Under the pieces are notes generated by a model. The model saw only the letters and a program-made list of their open reading frames with translations, made no database searches and was not told the origin of the DNA. From Branchipolynoe longqiensis (taxonomy: Eukaryota > Annelida > Polychaeta > Phyllodocida > Polynoidae), in the NCBI GenBank assembly GCA_030323885.1, contig CM059193.1, positions 90,955,990 through 91,019,989 on the forward strand: 64,000 bases of DNA, given 5' to 3'. Shown here in pieces: positions 41,936 through 52,929 of this stretch. The position numbers and the translations under genes are program-made. Within the stretch, counting starts at the first letter, position 1; the number at the start of each line of letters is the position of its first letter.

Positions 41936-42658
41936 CTCAATGGCTATGAGCAATCTTCATACAAAAAAAGTGAAATATCTCTAAACTAAAAGTACACCAC
42001 CTAGAAGCAACCCGTTTGGAACACATATAGAAAACATATTCAATGCATAGATTATATTAAGCATATTAATTTGGATAAATAGATGTGTTGCCCTGTGCAT
42101 ACTGGCAAACTCAATGCATTGTCAATGGCCGTAAGCAATCTTGAATTATCTTCATACAGAAAAAGTGAAATATCTCTAAAACCACACCACCTAGAAGCAA
42201 CCTGCTTGGAAAAAAAAATAGAAAACATATTCAATGAATAGATTATATTACATTTATAGTGTTAGGCTTCTGCATCTCTATTAATTTTGAATAAAAGTAA
42301 CGTTTTGCACTACGCATACCGGCAAACTCAATGCATTGTCAATGGCCGTAAGCAATCTTGAATTATCTTCATACAGAAAAAGTGATATATCTCTAAAACC
42401 ACACCACCTAGAAGCAACCTGCTTGGAAAAAATATAGAAAACATATTCAATGAATAGATTATATTACATTCATAGGGTTAGGCTTCTGCATTTCTATTAA
42501 TTTTGAATAAAAGTAACGTTTTGCACTACGCGTACCGGCAAACTCAATGCATTGTCAATGGTCGTGAACAATCTTCATACAGAAAAAGTGAAATATCTCT
42601 AAAACCACCCCTTAGAAGCAACCCGTTGGGAACACATATAGAAGACATATTCCATGAA
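41936..42658 (+). repeat. 216-bp satellite array (left part, ~3.5 units)
   Basis: 'GTCAATGG' recurs at 42,121, 42,338 and 42,554, a 216-217-bp period. Each unit carries 'AGAAAAAGTGAAATATCTC', 'AGAAGCAACC', 'ACATATTCAATGAATAGATT' and 'TATTAATTTTGAATAAAAGT'. The array is cut at 42,658 by the foldback element and resumes at 46,663. Confidence 0.92.
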
Positions 42659-42974
42659 CAGGTAGGGGCCACGTCTTGGATTTCAAAACGTCTTGAAAAA
42701 TCAAGACGTTTTGAAAAACCAAGACAGTTTACATATAGAAACAAATAGGGGTGACCTGTCACAGTCTGCCACTACTTTAATATTGAGGATGGAACCTAAC
42801 AAAATAGATCATTAAAATGGCTATAAGTAGCTCTTCAAAGTGTCTATGAAGAAAATGCTCCTGTCTATAGTATCTTAATACTATTCAATTAAAACTACAT
42901 TAAAATAAAGAGATTACTCTAATGTACACAGGCAGATGGGTTGTTGTTTTAGCAGTCTACTACACAAGGATGGC

Positions 42975-43495
42975 CACTGGAGTTGGGTGTGGGTGGGGTT
43001 GGGTGGGGTGTGTGTGTGGGTGTGGGTGTGGGTGCAAAGTGGGATTTCTCTCTGTGTGGTATATCCACCATACAATATGTGTATGTGCATATACAAACAG
43101 AATATACATGTATATATATATATATATATGCATATATATATATGCATATATAGGCATAATTATAAACATATAGTGATATACACGCATATATGTGCATATA
43201 TGTGCATATATATGCATATGTACACATATACACATGTAGATATATATATAGACACATATATTTGCGTATATATACGCATATATACGCATATATACACATA
43301 TATATATGCATATATACATATATACGCATATATATGTGTATATATGTGTATATATGCACATATATGCACATACATACATGTAGGTATGTGTATACACACA
43401 TATATACACATATATACATGTATATACGTGTATATATGGGCATCTATATGTGCATATATATACATATATGTATGGATGTATGGATATACTGGTAC
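42975..43495. repeat. Left-arm GT-rich run and ATATAC microsatellite
   Basis: GGGTGTGGGT units (42,985-43,035) followed by ATATATACATATATGCAT-type repeats (43,080-43,490). The inverted counterpart is at 45,430-46,155 and is longer. Tyr/Ile/Cys-rich frames here are artefacts. Confidence 0.88.
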
Positions 43496-43989
43496 TGGTA
43501 GTACCCCTATCCTCAAACTTAAAAACAAGGTTTGGCAGCAATCATGGCTCAATGACCATGACCCACATCCCCACTAAGTTTTTCAGTTAGTCAGTTTACA
43601 GATGCATCCCCACCCTAGCTTCTTTGTGTTGGTGTCACCCTGTCAGCCATATAGACCAGGTTAGTGGTAGTCATGCATGGTTGCCCCACCTGACACCTCC
43701 CCCCCCACCCCACCACCCACAGACACAAAGTAAGACAATAGCCACACAGCAACACTGGTCTGCCATCCACACCCCCACCAGCCCACTTGTAGCCACACCA
43801 TGCTGGTCAATGATGATGTGGTGATACTTATTTTAATTTAATTTAATTTATATTTTAATTTATTTATTTATTATCCTTACTTTTAATTTTTTTCAGATTA
43901 TTTCTATCCATATTTCTTTGCTCATTATTCACATGCTGTCAGGACCTCCCAGCATTCTGCCACCAATTGGACCACTCTGGGATTAGCAG

Positions 43990-44070
43990 TTCCTCTATAG
44001 CTCAGATGGCAAAGTGTTGGTCTCAAGATCACAGGGTAACTGGTTCAAATCTTGGAACTAGAATACTTTT
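43990..44070 (+). other. tRNA-like segment in the left foldback arm
   Basis: Box A-like 'TATAGCTCAGATGGCAAAGT' and box B-like GGTTCAAATC, with complementary ends TTCC/GGAA. The anticodon loop is too short for a working tRNA. The mirror copy at 44,697-44,777 is better kept (GGTTCGAATC). Confidence 0.6.
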
Positions 44071-44139
44071 TTTAGTAAAGAATGTCTTAATAATTGGTTT
44101 TTTTTTTAAATGCATAATTATATTAATATTAGTCAAATT

Positions 44140-44630
44140 TACCGGGCTCGACTTTACCCCGGGTCGACTTTACCCCGGGTCGACTTTACCCAGCTCGACT
44201 TTACCCCGGTTCGAGTTTACCCGGCTCGACTTGACGTTACCTGCCTCAACTTTACCCGGCTCGACGTGACCCGCCTCGATGTTACCTGGCTCGACGTGAC
44301 CCGTCTCGATGTTACCCACCTCAACATTACCCACCTCAATGTTTCCCACCTCGACGTTACCCACCTCGATGTTACCCGCCTAAACGTTACGTCCGATCCA
44401 ACTTTACGCGACCCAACTTTACCTGACCCGACTTTACCCGACCCGACGTCACCCGACCTGAGTTCGAGTCAGGTGAAGACGAGTCGGGTAAAATTGACCT
44501 GGGTAAAGCTGATCCGGGTAAAGCAGAGTCGTGTAAAGCCAGAGCTGGGTAAACCTGAGCCGGGTAAAGTAGATGCCGGGTAAAGCCCAGTCAGATAACG
44601 TCGAGCAATGTCGAGTTAGGTAAAGGCATA
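44140..44630. repeat. Central inverted minisatellite of the foldback element
   Basis: ~15-17-bp units CGACTTTACCC(C/G)GG(G/C)T on the left half change orientation near 44,465 to GGGTAAAGTCGAGCC-type units on the right half. It forms the loop-side part of the large palindrome. Confidence 0.9.
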
Positions 44631-44696
44631 TTTTTTAATATTGATATAATTATGCATTACAAAAAAAAGTAGTATGACATTCTTTAAAAAAAAGTA

Positions 44697-44780
44697 TGGC
44701 AGTTCCAAGATTCGAACCCATTACCCTCTGATCTTGAGACCAACACTCTGCCATCTGAGCTACAGAGGAAGTGCAACCCA
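44697..44780 (-). other. tRNA-like segment in the right foldback arm
   Basis: Reverse complement of the left-arm segment: box A 'GTAGCTCAGATGGCAGAGTG', box B GGGTTCGAATC. Confidence 0.6.
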
Positions 44781-45429
44781 TGATGGTCCAACTGGTGGCA
44801 GATTGCTGGGAGGTCCTGAAAGCATGAGAATAACGAGCAATCAATATGGCTAGGAATAATATGAACAAAATTCAATAGTAAGGATAATAAAAAATAAATT
44901 TGAAAATAAATTCAATAAAATTTAAATAAATATCACCACATCATCATTGATTCATGACTGACCAGTATGGTGTAGCTAGAAGTGGGCTGGTGGGGGTGTG
45001 GGTTGCAGACCAGTGTTGCTGTGTGGCTATTGTCTTACTTTGTGTGTGTGAGGGGGGGGGGGGTAGGAGGCATCAGGTGGGGTAACCCCTAGCCTGGCCT
45101 GTCTGGCTGTCAGGGTTACACCAACACAACTGTTTAACTGATAAACTTAAGGTGGATGTGGGTCATGGTCATTGAGGCATGACTGCTGCCAAACCTTGTT
45201 TTTAAGTTTGAGGATAGGGGCACTACCAGTACCAGCACATACTGGGAGCACCCCCACTCCACACCCCATCCCCAACTTGTGGCCAAGAGAGTGAAAGGGT
45301 GTGTTGTGGAAGTGAGTTTGGTAAGAAGGGGTATAGACCTGGGAGGAGTGTGCTATTTATATAATAACCAGAAATGATGTACACAATTATGTTATTGTTT
45401 TAAAAGAATTGTCCATGGCACTGAAAATT

Positions 45430-46000
45430 CTGCATATATGTGTATATAGTCACATATATCCACATAAATGTATGTATATGTATATAATTATGCATATATA
45501 TGCTTAGAAACATACTGTTATATACATATATGCATAAATACTTATATGCGAATATATCAGTATATATGCATATATACACATATAAATGCACATCTACACA
45601 TATATATGCAAATATATGTATATATGCATATATAGACATGTATATATGTGTATATATGCAGATATACACATATATATGAGTAATATACACATATATCCAC
45701 ATATATGGGTGTATATGTATATAATTATGCATATATATGCTTAGAAACATACCATTATATACATATACTTATGCATAAATACTTATATGTGAAGATATGT
45801 GTATATATGCGCATATATACACATATAAATGCACATCTACACATATATATGCAAATATATGTATTTATGCATATATCCACACATATATATGTGTATATAT
45901 ACATATATACACATATATATGAGTATATATGCACATATATCCACATATATGGGTGTATATGTATATAATTATGCATATATATGCATATATATCTGTGTGC

Positions 46001-46032
<32 letters not shown>

Positions 46033-46155
46033 ATATGCACATACACATATACTGTGTGGTGGATATACCACACAGAGAGAAATCCCACTCTGCACCCACA
46101 CCCACACCCACACCCACACCCACACCCACACCCACACCCACACCCACACCCACCT
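45430..46155. repeat. Right-arm ATATAC microsatellite and (CCCACA)n run
   Basis: Mirror of 42,975-43,495 with an internal ~300-bp tandem duplication ('TATGCTTAGAAACATAC' at 45,500 and 45,739). Ends with CACACCCACACC units at 46,090-46,155. Confidence 0.9.
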
Positions 46156-46662
46156 CCACCTCCAGTGGCCATCCTTGTGTAGACTGCTGAATCAACAACC
46201 CATCTGCCTGTGTACATTAGAGTAATGGTTGATATGCCATTCATCATGATTTGTTCATATTTTTGGTTACTTCTCATTAACTATGTCCAGGATTTTGATT
46301 CTAAGAAAAGTACTTTCTTAAATAGACCACGGTGGTTCACCAGTAAAAATGAATAATTCAAAGAATACAAGCAGTACAATGTTATAGGCAAAATAAGATT
46401 ATCTCTTTATTTTAATGTAGTTTTAATTAAATATTATGAACATACTATTCACAGGAGCATTTTCTTCATAGAAACTGTTGAAGAGCTACTTACACCCATT
46501 CTAATGATATATTTTGTTAGCTTCCATTCTCAATATTAAAGTAGCTGCAGACTGTGACAGCTCACCCCTCTTTGTTTCTATATAAAAACCGTCTTGGTTT
46601 TTCAAGACGACTTGAGAAACCAAGCCGTTTTGATTTCCTAGTCGTAGCCTCTACCTGATGAA

Positions 46663-46985
46663 TAGATTATATTAAATTTATAAGGTTATGGTTCTGCATT
46701 TCTATTAATTTTGAATAAAATAGACGTTTTGCACTGGGCGTATCCTCAAACTCAATGCATTGTCAATGGTAGTGAGCAATCTTCATATAGAAAAAGTGAA
46801 ATATCTCTAAAACTACACCACCTAGAGACAAACCGCTTAGAACACATATATAAACCATATTCAACTAATAGATTATATTAAATTGATATGGTTAGGGTTC
46901 TGCATTTCTATGAATTTTGAATAAAATAAACGTTTTGCACTGCATGTACCGCAAAATCAATGGCAGTGTGCCTTCGTTGTGCAGC
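46663..46985 (+). repeat. 216-bp satellite array (right part)
   Basis: Resumes exactly where the left array stops (TAGATTATATTAAATTTATA...). 'GTCAATGG' is at 46,761, and a second unit runs to about 46,960. Confidence 0.9.
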
Positions 46986-46989
46986 CAAG

Positions 46990-47700
46990 CTGCGCGGGCA
47001 TACACAATGTTTATAAACATTGAAATAGGTCTATGTAAAACACACTAATCTGACAACGTTTCTGATATATCATTGAGCGCTGAGAACAAGTGACCTAGAT
47101 TAACAAAACTTGACCTATATAACACACCGAGAGGCTACGGGCATCGCTTGAGGTCAGGATAACCGCAACGGGATAATAACCGAAATAGAATGAAATAATA
47201 AAACATGTGAGTTCCTGTGTTATTTATTTTACCTAACTTCTTATTTAAAAAAAAAGAAAGTAGTTTACATGCCATTCATTGATAAATCAAAGGTAATTTT
47301 AATTGTGGACAATTGCTCTTCCTCATTCCACACCTCCTTGCCGTATCCTAGCCATATCCAGGGGACGGCTGGGTAGTGACAAGTATACATTGCTTTGATG
47401 CGGCTGGATTTTAACTCACGTCTTTGCACACCACAACTGGTTAGACAGGAAGTGAGCACAAAGACCCTATAATACTAACGCGGCTCACTCAGCCTGTATG
47501 GTGTAATCAAAATGATCAAACCCACCACTTGGTGTGCTGGCTGTTCTCTTGGTTAAACAGGTGCTATATTATATGTATGAATGTATATATGAATGTGAAA
47601 GATGTGTGATGATGGCGATGATGATGATGATGAGGCTGATGATGATGTGTATTTGTTCATAGCAATTTCATATTGATGTGTATTCATACTTACCTATCTC
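46990..47700. other. Spacer, nothing recognised
   Basis: AT-leaning sequence with a short GATGAT microsatellite at 47,605-47,655. No gene or named repeat supported. Confidence 0.4.
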
Positions 47701-48222
47701 ATATACCTCAGGGAGTTTGACGCCCCTGCCTTGCAGAGTTCTAAAACGATGCCTTGTGGTACAGGTCCTTGACAGAACCGAAGGCTAAGGGAGCAAACCC
47801 TAAACAGAAAACCATGTCACTGTGGCAGCATTAAGGGCGGTTGATGTATGGAACTCCCAACATCTCCCGACCATGCCCACTGCAGGGACAAATAGTTTTG
47901 CGCCTGTCTTGACATGTTCTTGCCGGTGTGAAACCTCTAGTTGGTCCCCGAGAGAGTGCCGCTGGTAACGTGCAAAAGCCAGCAGCAAATAGAGGTCTCA
48001 TACCGGCAAGAACATGTCCTGACAGGCGCAAAACTATTTGTCCCTGCAGTGGCTGGTCGGGAGATGTTGGGAGTTCCATACATCAACCACCCTTGATGCT
48101 GCCACAGTGACATGGTTCTGTTCAGGGTTTGCTCCCTTAGCCTTCGGTTCTGTCAAGAACATATACCACAAGGCAGTGGTTTACAACTCTGCAGGGCATC
48201 TTAGGTCTCACATTATAGGACA
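47700..48222. repeat. Dispersed repeat D as a palindrome
   Basis: Left arm (47,700-47,985) is the reverse complement of the right arm (47,985-48,222), joined almost without a spacer near 47,985 at GCAGC|AAATAGAGG. Both match the single copy at 29,463-29,855. The left arm extends further to include 'CTCAGGGAGTTTGACGCCC'. Confidence 0.88.
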
Positions 48223-48339
48223 GACCTGATTATCGTACTGTAATTTGTATGCCGGGGCACAAATAAATACCAACTTTTAATTGAGATCGGGTTTGTGTTG
48301 TTCAATTATTTGAATACCCCAAGAAGATGTTTGTTCAGT

Positions 48340-48500
48340 ATCCGGATATTATAACTGAATAAGGTCATGATATTGGCAATTCGGTTTACCAATGTAGAAG
48401 CACTAAACAATTCCCTTAATTGAGCACTGTCATATGTTGGTGAATGTCCTGTTCTGATATGAACTTAGCTTTTGCTAACACATAAAACGCAAGCAAAGAA
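48340..48500 (+). mobile_element. SINE family A, degenerate 3' part
   Basis: 'AACTGAATAAGGTCATGATA', 'GTTTACCAATGTAGAAGCAC', 'GTTCTGATATGAACTTAGCT' and 'CACATAAAACGCAAGCAAAG' align in order with the family-A body and tail, with many substitutions. Confidence 0.6.
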
Positions 48501-48869
48501 ACACGGCTATGTCATTTGTTATCTGAATATTATTAATATAGTCCAAATTCGGTGAGGAACTTGGCAGATGGATGGCGATGGCAGCACCGCCTGGAGGGAG
48601 AAGAGCGAAACAGAAATGTGCCTGCATAGTAGCAGAGCACTTCGACCCCCATGTCGCTCACTACATCCCTCAAGAACATCAAATAGGAGACGAATGTTAT
48701 AGGCTTTAGTTGACATATATTAGCACAATTACAAACAGAGTAGATGACAATTACAATTACAGCACAATTACAAACAGAGTAGATGACAATTCCAATGACA
48801 GGACCGCGTGCTGCCAACGCGCCAAATTTAATCAACGCATCGAGAAACGTCAAACTTTTGGCGTTTCGG

Positions 48870-49100
48870 GGGTTAATTGGACGCGCCGCAGTGTGCTGGT
48901 AGCATGGTCATAGCGTGTTAGTAGCGTGGCATCAACGGGTATGGACGTTGCAGGCGGAAAAAAGTGTAAACATTTGGTAATTAACCTACTTCACGGTCGG
49001 CTGCGTCTGCGCGTGGGAACGGGCCATCAATGGGCTGTCCGCGCGCTAGTGGCATGTTGATGGCGTGTTGGTGGCACCCTGCGAGCGGGCTGCGGGCGGT
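48870..49100. promoter_or_regulatory. Harbinger left subterminal repeats
   Basis: Repeated GCGTGTTAGTAGCGTGGC, GGCATGTTGATGGCGTG and GTTGGTGGC motifs, the reverse of the CGCCAACAAC/ACACGCCA motifs that fill 55,440-55,900 at the other end. Candidate transposase or accessory-protein binding sites. Confidence 0.5.
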
Positions 49101-49156
49101 CTGCCGGTGTGTGGGTATTGCATCAGGTGGGGGTTGGTGGGTGGGTGGGTTTTCCA

Positions 49157-49193
49157 TATAAATACGGTTGAAGTCTTTGTCTCCAAATCAGTC
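49157..49193 (+). promoter_or_regulatory. TATA box and initiator of the MADF-like gene
   Basis: TATAAATA at 49,157-49,164 and TCAGTC at 49,188-49,193. Taking the A at 49,190 as the start puts the TATA box at about -33 to -26, the canonical distance. The first ATG of the gene follows 65 bp downstream at 49,255. Confidence 0.65.
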
Positions 49194-49254
49194 TTCAGCA
49201 GGCACCAGCCAGTACACCTCTCTGTCAACTCAGTCCACACACTAAAGCTACAGG

Positions 49255-49701
49255 ATGCCAGGCAAAAGGAGCGGACAGGTTGGCCGTGGGAAAGGGACGG
49301 GGAAGGGCATCAAGAGGATGCTGGAGGAGAGATGTCGGTCACCATCACCTTCACCATCTCCATCTCCACCCCCAACTCGTGAGTCAATTGGATGTGGAGC
49401 GTCGCCCACGGTGTCTCCATGTATGGAGACTGGTGACTGTCGACTGAGCAGGGAGGTTCACAACAACTCTCCTGACCAGCACTCACCCCCCCCCCCCGCC
49501 TCATTGCTGTCGACGCCGTCATGCCAGGGTCACCAGAAAAGTGTGCGGAAGTGTGACTGCACACTAACGGAAGAAGAGGAGGAGGGCATGTTTGACTTCC
49601 TGCAGGACAATCCGGTCTTGTGGAATGTTCCGTTGATGGGGTATCGGCACAAAAGGAAAAGTGGGGATGGTGCGCCTGTCCTGTGCGAGAGGGACGACTG
49701 A
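49255..49701 (+). pseudogene. MADF/Myb-like accessory protein of Harbinger, first exon
   Basis: 148 codons from ATG (GGATGCC). A basic, Pro/Ser-rich N-terminus (KRSGQVGRGKGTGKGIKR) leads to LTEEEEEGMFDFLQDNPVLW followed by YRHKRK, the start of a MADF-type DNA-binding domain as found in Harbinger accessory proteins (they bring the transposase to the nucleus and to the ends). The domain breaks off at a TGA at 49,699-49,701, before its second half, so a frameshift has likely cut it. A good 5' splice site CTGTAAGTAT lies at about 49,765-49,774. The next coding part is at 51,431. The promoter is just upstream. Confidence 0.7.
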
Positions 49702-49774
49702 CTGTTGTCAAAATTTGCATTCCTCAGTTCTGTGGTGAAGCACCGGCCTGACCCCTGTCGAACTGTAAGTATAA

Positions 49775-50545
49775 TAAATTATAAGCCATATTGTTAATTG
49801 CCATCATGTGTATTGAAATTCTGGTAGAAAGTGTAAAACAGAGTGTACAATTTTCACATGTAATGGCATGAGGATAGATGTGAACTCTACTATAATACTT
49901 AGCAAGTTGTCAATCGAATGGTGAATGGTGATATATAAAATCTAAACGCATATGAGTGATATGTGGTTTTGGTAAGCTATTATTACTTAGGTATATAAAG
50001 TGTATAGTAACCTAGTACAGAGGATTAGTGTCACTTCTTAGATAGTCTTTCGAGGAGTCACCTCACATACCCCCTCACCCCATGGTGTTATTTATGGATC
50101 ACTGGCCACCACAAGGCACTGTACCCAGCATGACAAGGCCTTGGATACAACACATTCAACTGTGATTGTTGGATCATCCCATGTGACGACTGCCGTCTTT
50201 GATTGTAGAAACCTATATAAGATAATCAAGCAAGGAGTGTGACTCAGGTACTTTTATTAATTACCTTCTTTCCTTAATTAGCTGTAGTGCTTTATCTTAG
50301 CTTGTCCACACCATTCACACCACCACCCAGCCACTTTACAAGACCGTGGGAATTGCTTATCTGCACATAATCCACCTGTATCGGCTAATTAAGATAAGGG
50401 GCGGGAGGGGGACGTCCCTCCCCCACACACCCATCCCTTAGTTGTACATAGCTGGCTTTGATGATATTAATATGCTGGCTGTTGTACCTGATAGCTACAT
50501 ATTGGGTTGATTAGGTTTTAATTTAAAAATATCAATTAACCACCA
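49775..50545. other. Putative intron of the MADF-like gene (left part)
   Basis: AT-rich, no frame or repeat recognised. It continues on the other side of the MITE to the acceptor TTGTGTTTTGCAG at 51,418-51,430. Confidence 0.5.
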
Positions 50546-51267
50546 GGGCCCGTATGCAGGTGTCGGTGGTAGCCACTTTTGGTGTTAGTGCCTATCAACG
50601 TGTAGCCATCGCCGACGTCGGGAACTGTGTCAAGTTGTTTGCAGGAGCGCGTAACACTTTCATTATAGCTACAGGTGGATTTATTTATAGATTTGGCAAA
50701 TCCCTCTGCGTCTGTACCCATATATTAGGCCTAAATATATTAAATGCTATCATATTTAACATAATTAGATACGCAATAAGTGACATTTGTTGAAATTAAC
50801 CATAAATTCGAAGCAATATTAACGCTGCCACCGTAACGGCGGCAATATTCATATTTACATTTTCGAATCGACGAACGTAAAGTAAAAAAATTGCCCCCGC
50901 CGCCGCATCGATGTCAGTTTCCATACTGGCGGCATCGGCGGTTGGTTGCATTCGTCGGTTCGCAAAATATTAATATTGCCGCCGTTGTGGCGGCAGCATT
51001 AATATTGCTTCGAATTAATGGTTAATTTCATCAAATTTCATTTATTGCGTATCTAATTCTGTTAAATATGACAGCATTGAATAGATTTGGCCCTAATGCA
51101 CTCGCTATATCTGCTATTTTCCAGGGGTACGTAACACCGTTAAGGTTTTGGTGTTAGGCCTATCACTGCCTTGTGCATACCATTTTTCGCCGCTAACCGG
51201 GAAATTCCCGCCTACCACCGTTTTGGCTTGCTACCACCCATTACCACCGACTCCTGCATACGGCCCC
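50546..51267. mobile_element. GGGCC-ended MITE, copy C (722 bp), in the putative intron
   Basis: Ends are 'GGGCCCGTATGCAGGTGTCG' and 'CGACTCCTGCATACGGCCCC'. The core from copy A is present twice, inverted: 'ATACGCAATAAGTGACATTT' at about 50,770 and its complement 'ATTTATTGCGTATCTAATTC' at about 51,041, giving a ~390-bp internal palindrome (50,720-51,112) with GCCGCC-rich middle. Confidence 0.87.
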
Positions 51268-51430
51268 AGTAATCATGGATCGGCGTTCTGCCGTCGGGCA
51301 TTTTATTGGTTTCATTCTCTCGCATTCCACCAAGTGTGTCCCTATATGAATACCCGTGTTTGTAATAGCATTTGTGACAAATACTTTTCATTCATTTCAA
51401 TAATTCTGGTTTGTGATTTGTGTTTTGCAG

Positions 51431-52382
51431 GTCTTCCCCACTACCCTGACATCTGATGGTGATCTGGCGGCAGTCGAATCTGCCAGCGCCGACCTCCTGA
51501 CCACCAGCGATGAGGAGCCTGTGACCCCGTCACGTCCAGCGGCCCGAAAAAGACCCCAGCAGGACAGCACCCTCCTGGATACCCTGGAGGACAGGATGGC
51601 CCGTTCTGGCAAACTGCTGGACCAACTTCAGCCCCCGGCACCTACCCAGATGACGATTGAGGCGGCCTTTGGAAACTTTGTCCACGAAACCCTCACCACC
51701 ATGACAAAGCCCCAGGCGACTAAGGCCCGTATGGGCATATGCTGTGTCCTGACGGAGGCGCTGGACGATGATGCAGATAGTCCAGTCGTTTCATGGGATG
51801 TGCCCCCCCTCCTGGCCATCCACATCATCCCTCCACTCCTCACCAAGTGAGCAGTACCAACCGCCGCCTCACCAGTGGTGACATCAAGCACCCCCAGCAT
51901 CACCATGGGCGTCAAAAAGCAGTGACTATGTGAACCAATACATGATGCAGCCGTTGCTGCATCCCGCACCGGTGACCCAACATCAGCCGATGGCACCACC
52001 GCAGGGCAACCCACTGGGCCAGGTACTGCCACCTCCCATGCCACCACAGCTGTATGGAGTGCAGGCCATGGCTCCACCTCCATGGGTGGGTGCGCAGGCA
52101 CCAACAGGTATCCGTCCATCAGCAACAGCCACATGAGCTAGAGCCCCCACACCACTGGCACCTCGCCTGACCAAACCCCGCCAACCAAGCACCAGCCCTA
52201 GCATTGCCGCCTGGGTTGACGCCCATCAAGACCTGACCCCGTGGGCCATTGCCGGACTGGACAACCCCTTGAATCTGTCTGGGCTCTCAGCGCTCTCTAC
52301 GGGGTCAAATGTCAACTTCGATCCACACTTTGACAATCCACGTCCCGCCCCCATGGAAACACCTCCAAGCAATGCTGACTGA
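51431..52382 (+). pseudogene. MADF-like accessory protein of Harbinger, second exon
   Basis: Begins after the acceptor TTTTGCAG. The first part (51,431-51,850) encodes an Asp/Glu/Ser-rich linker, RKRPQQDSTLLDTLEDRM and a helical C-terminal segment (PTQMTIEAAFGNFVHETL), like the C-terminal interaction part of such proteins. The frame then changes: 51,930-52,382 encodes a Gln/Pro-rich tail (YVNQYMMQPLL, PMAPPQGNPLG), crosses one TGA at 52,134-52,136 and ends as GLDNPLNLSG...NFDPHFDNP-type sequence. The damage, at least one frameshift near 51,780-51,930 plus one stop, marks an inactive copy. No stretch recognised beyond composition in the tail. Confidence 0.6.
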
Positions 52383-52602
52383 TTAGTCATGGTGTATTAT
52401 ACCCAAGACTGATGCTTATTGTGGTATTTGCCCTAAGATTGTTGATGAATGTTGAATTGTTGAGAAGCGTGATGATTATTGTTGTATTACAGATAACACT
52501 GAGGATAAATGTTGTCCTATGGGTCAGTTCATATAGAGAATGGTTGCCCTTTGTCATTTGCCATTAGATGAGGAGTTGGGATGATTATAGTTACTTGTTG
52601 TT

Positions 52603-52916
52603 TTGTTTGTTCTTGTTTTACGTCCTAGCAACATCTAAGGTCATATCAGGACGGGTGCCGACTTGTGACAGTGCGCAATCATGGCAACTTTATAGTGCTG
52701 TCCCACTGGTAAACCAGGCCGCCGGCACCATGACCTGGTATCCCACTCAGTCACATTATCCTGACACTGAGCACACCAGTCCTTGCCCTATCCTAATAAT
52801 GCCGAGTGCCTGGCTAGGAAGCGACAAGTATCAATTTTAAAGTCATTGGTTTGACTCGACCGGGACTCGAACCCACGACCCCACGATCTACCAGCATTCG
52901 GCCATCCCGTCTGGTC
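52603..52916 (-). mobile_element. SINE family A, complete, with 11-bp target duplication
   Basis: TACTTGTTGTT flanks it on both sides (52,592-52,602 and 52,917-52,927). Reads minus: tRNA-like head 'GACGGGATGGCCGAATGCTG', box B 'GGGTTCGAGTCCCGGTCGAG', body, and (ACAAAA)-type tail. The duplication is the mark of LINE-driven retroposition. Confidence 0.93.
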
Positions 52917-52929
52917 TACTTGTTGTTAC

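Larger units (their letters stand above)
42659..46657. mobile_element. Foldback element with ~1.5-2.0-kb inverted arms (4.0 kb)
   Basis: Starts CAGGTAGGGGCCACG and ends with the near-complement ...GTAGCCTCTACCTG. ATGAA is duplicated on both sides (42,654-42,658 and 46,658-46,662) in a satellite unit that reads ATGAATAGATT elsewhere. The two arms match in inverse order through all segments: AAGACG-rich end, 'GTACACAGGCAGATGGGTTG', GT-rich run, ATATAC microsatellite, 'ACAAGGTTTGGCAGCA', 'GCTTCTTTGTGTTGGTG', the TTTAATTTA tract and a tRNA-like piece. The middle is itself an inverted minisatellite. No transposase frame. Foldback elements of flies and echinoderms share this plan; the superfamily here is unknown. 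Confidence 0.9.

Noticed and set aside
42936..46225. Tyr/Ile/Cys-rich frames of 100-213 codons
   Set aside because: Frames across ATATAC microsatellites in the foldback arms, open on both strands.
48700..48800. Left Harbinger terminus within the two ~57-bp direct repeats (ACAATTACAAACAGAGTAGA)
   Set aside because: No match to the CCCTGTC end was found there. The left boundary is given only approximately.
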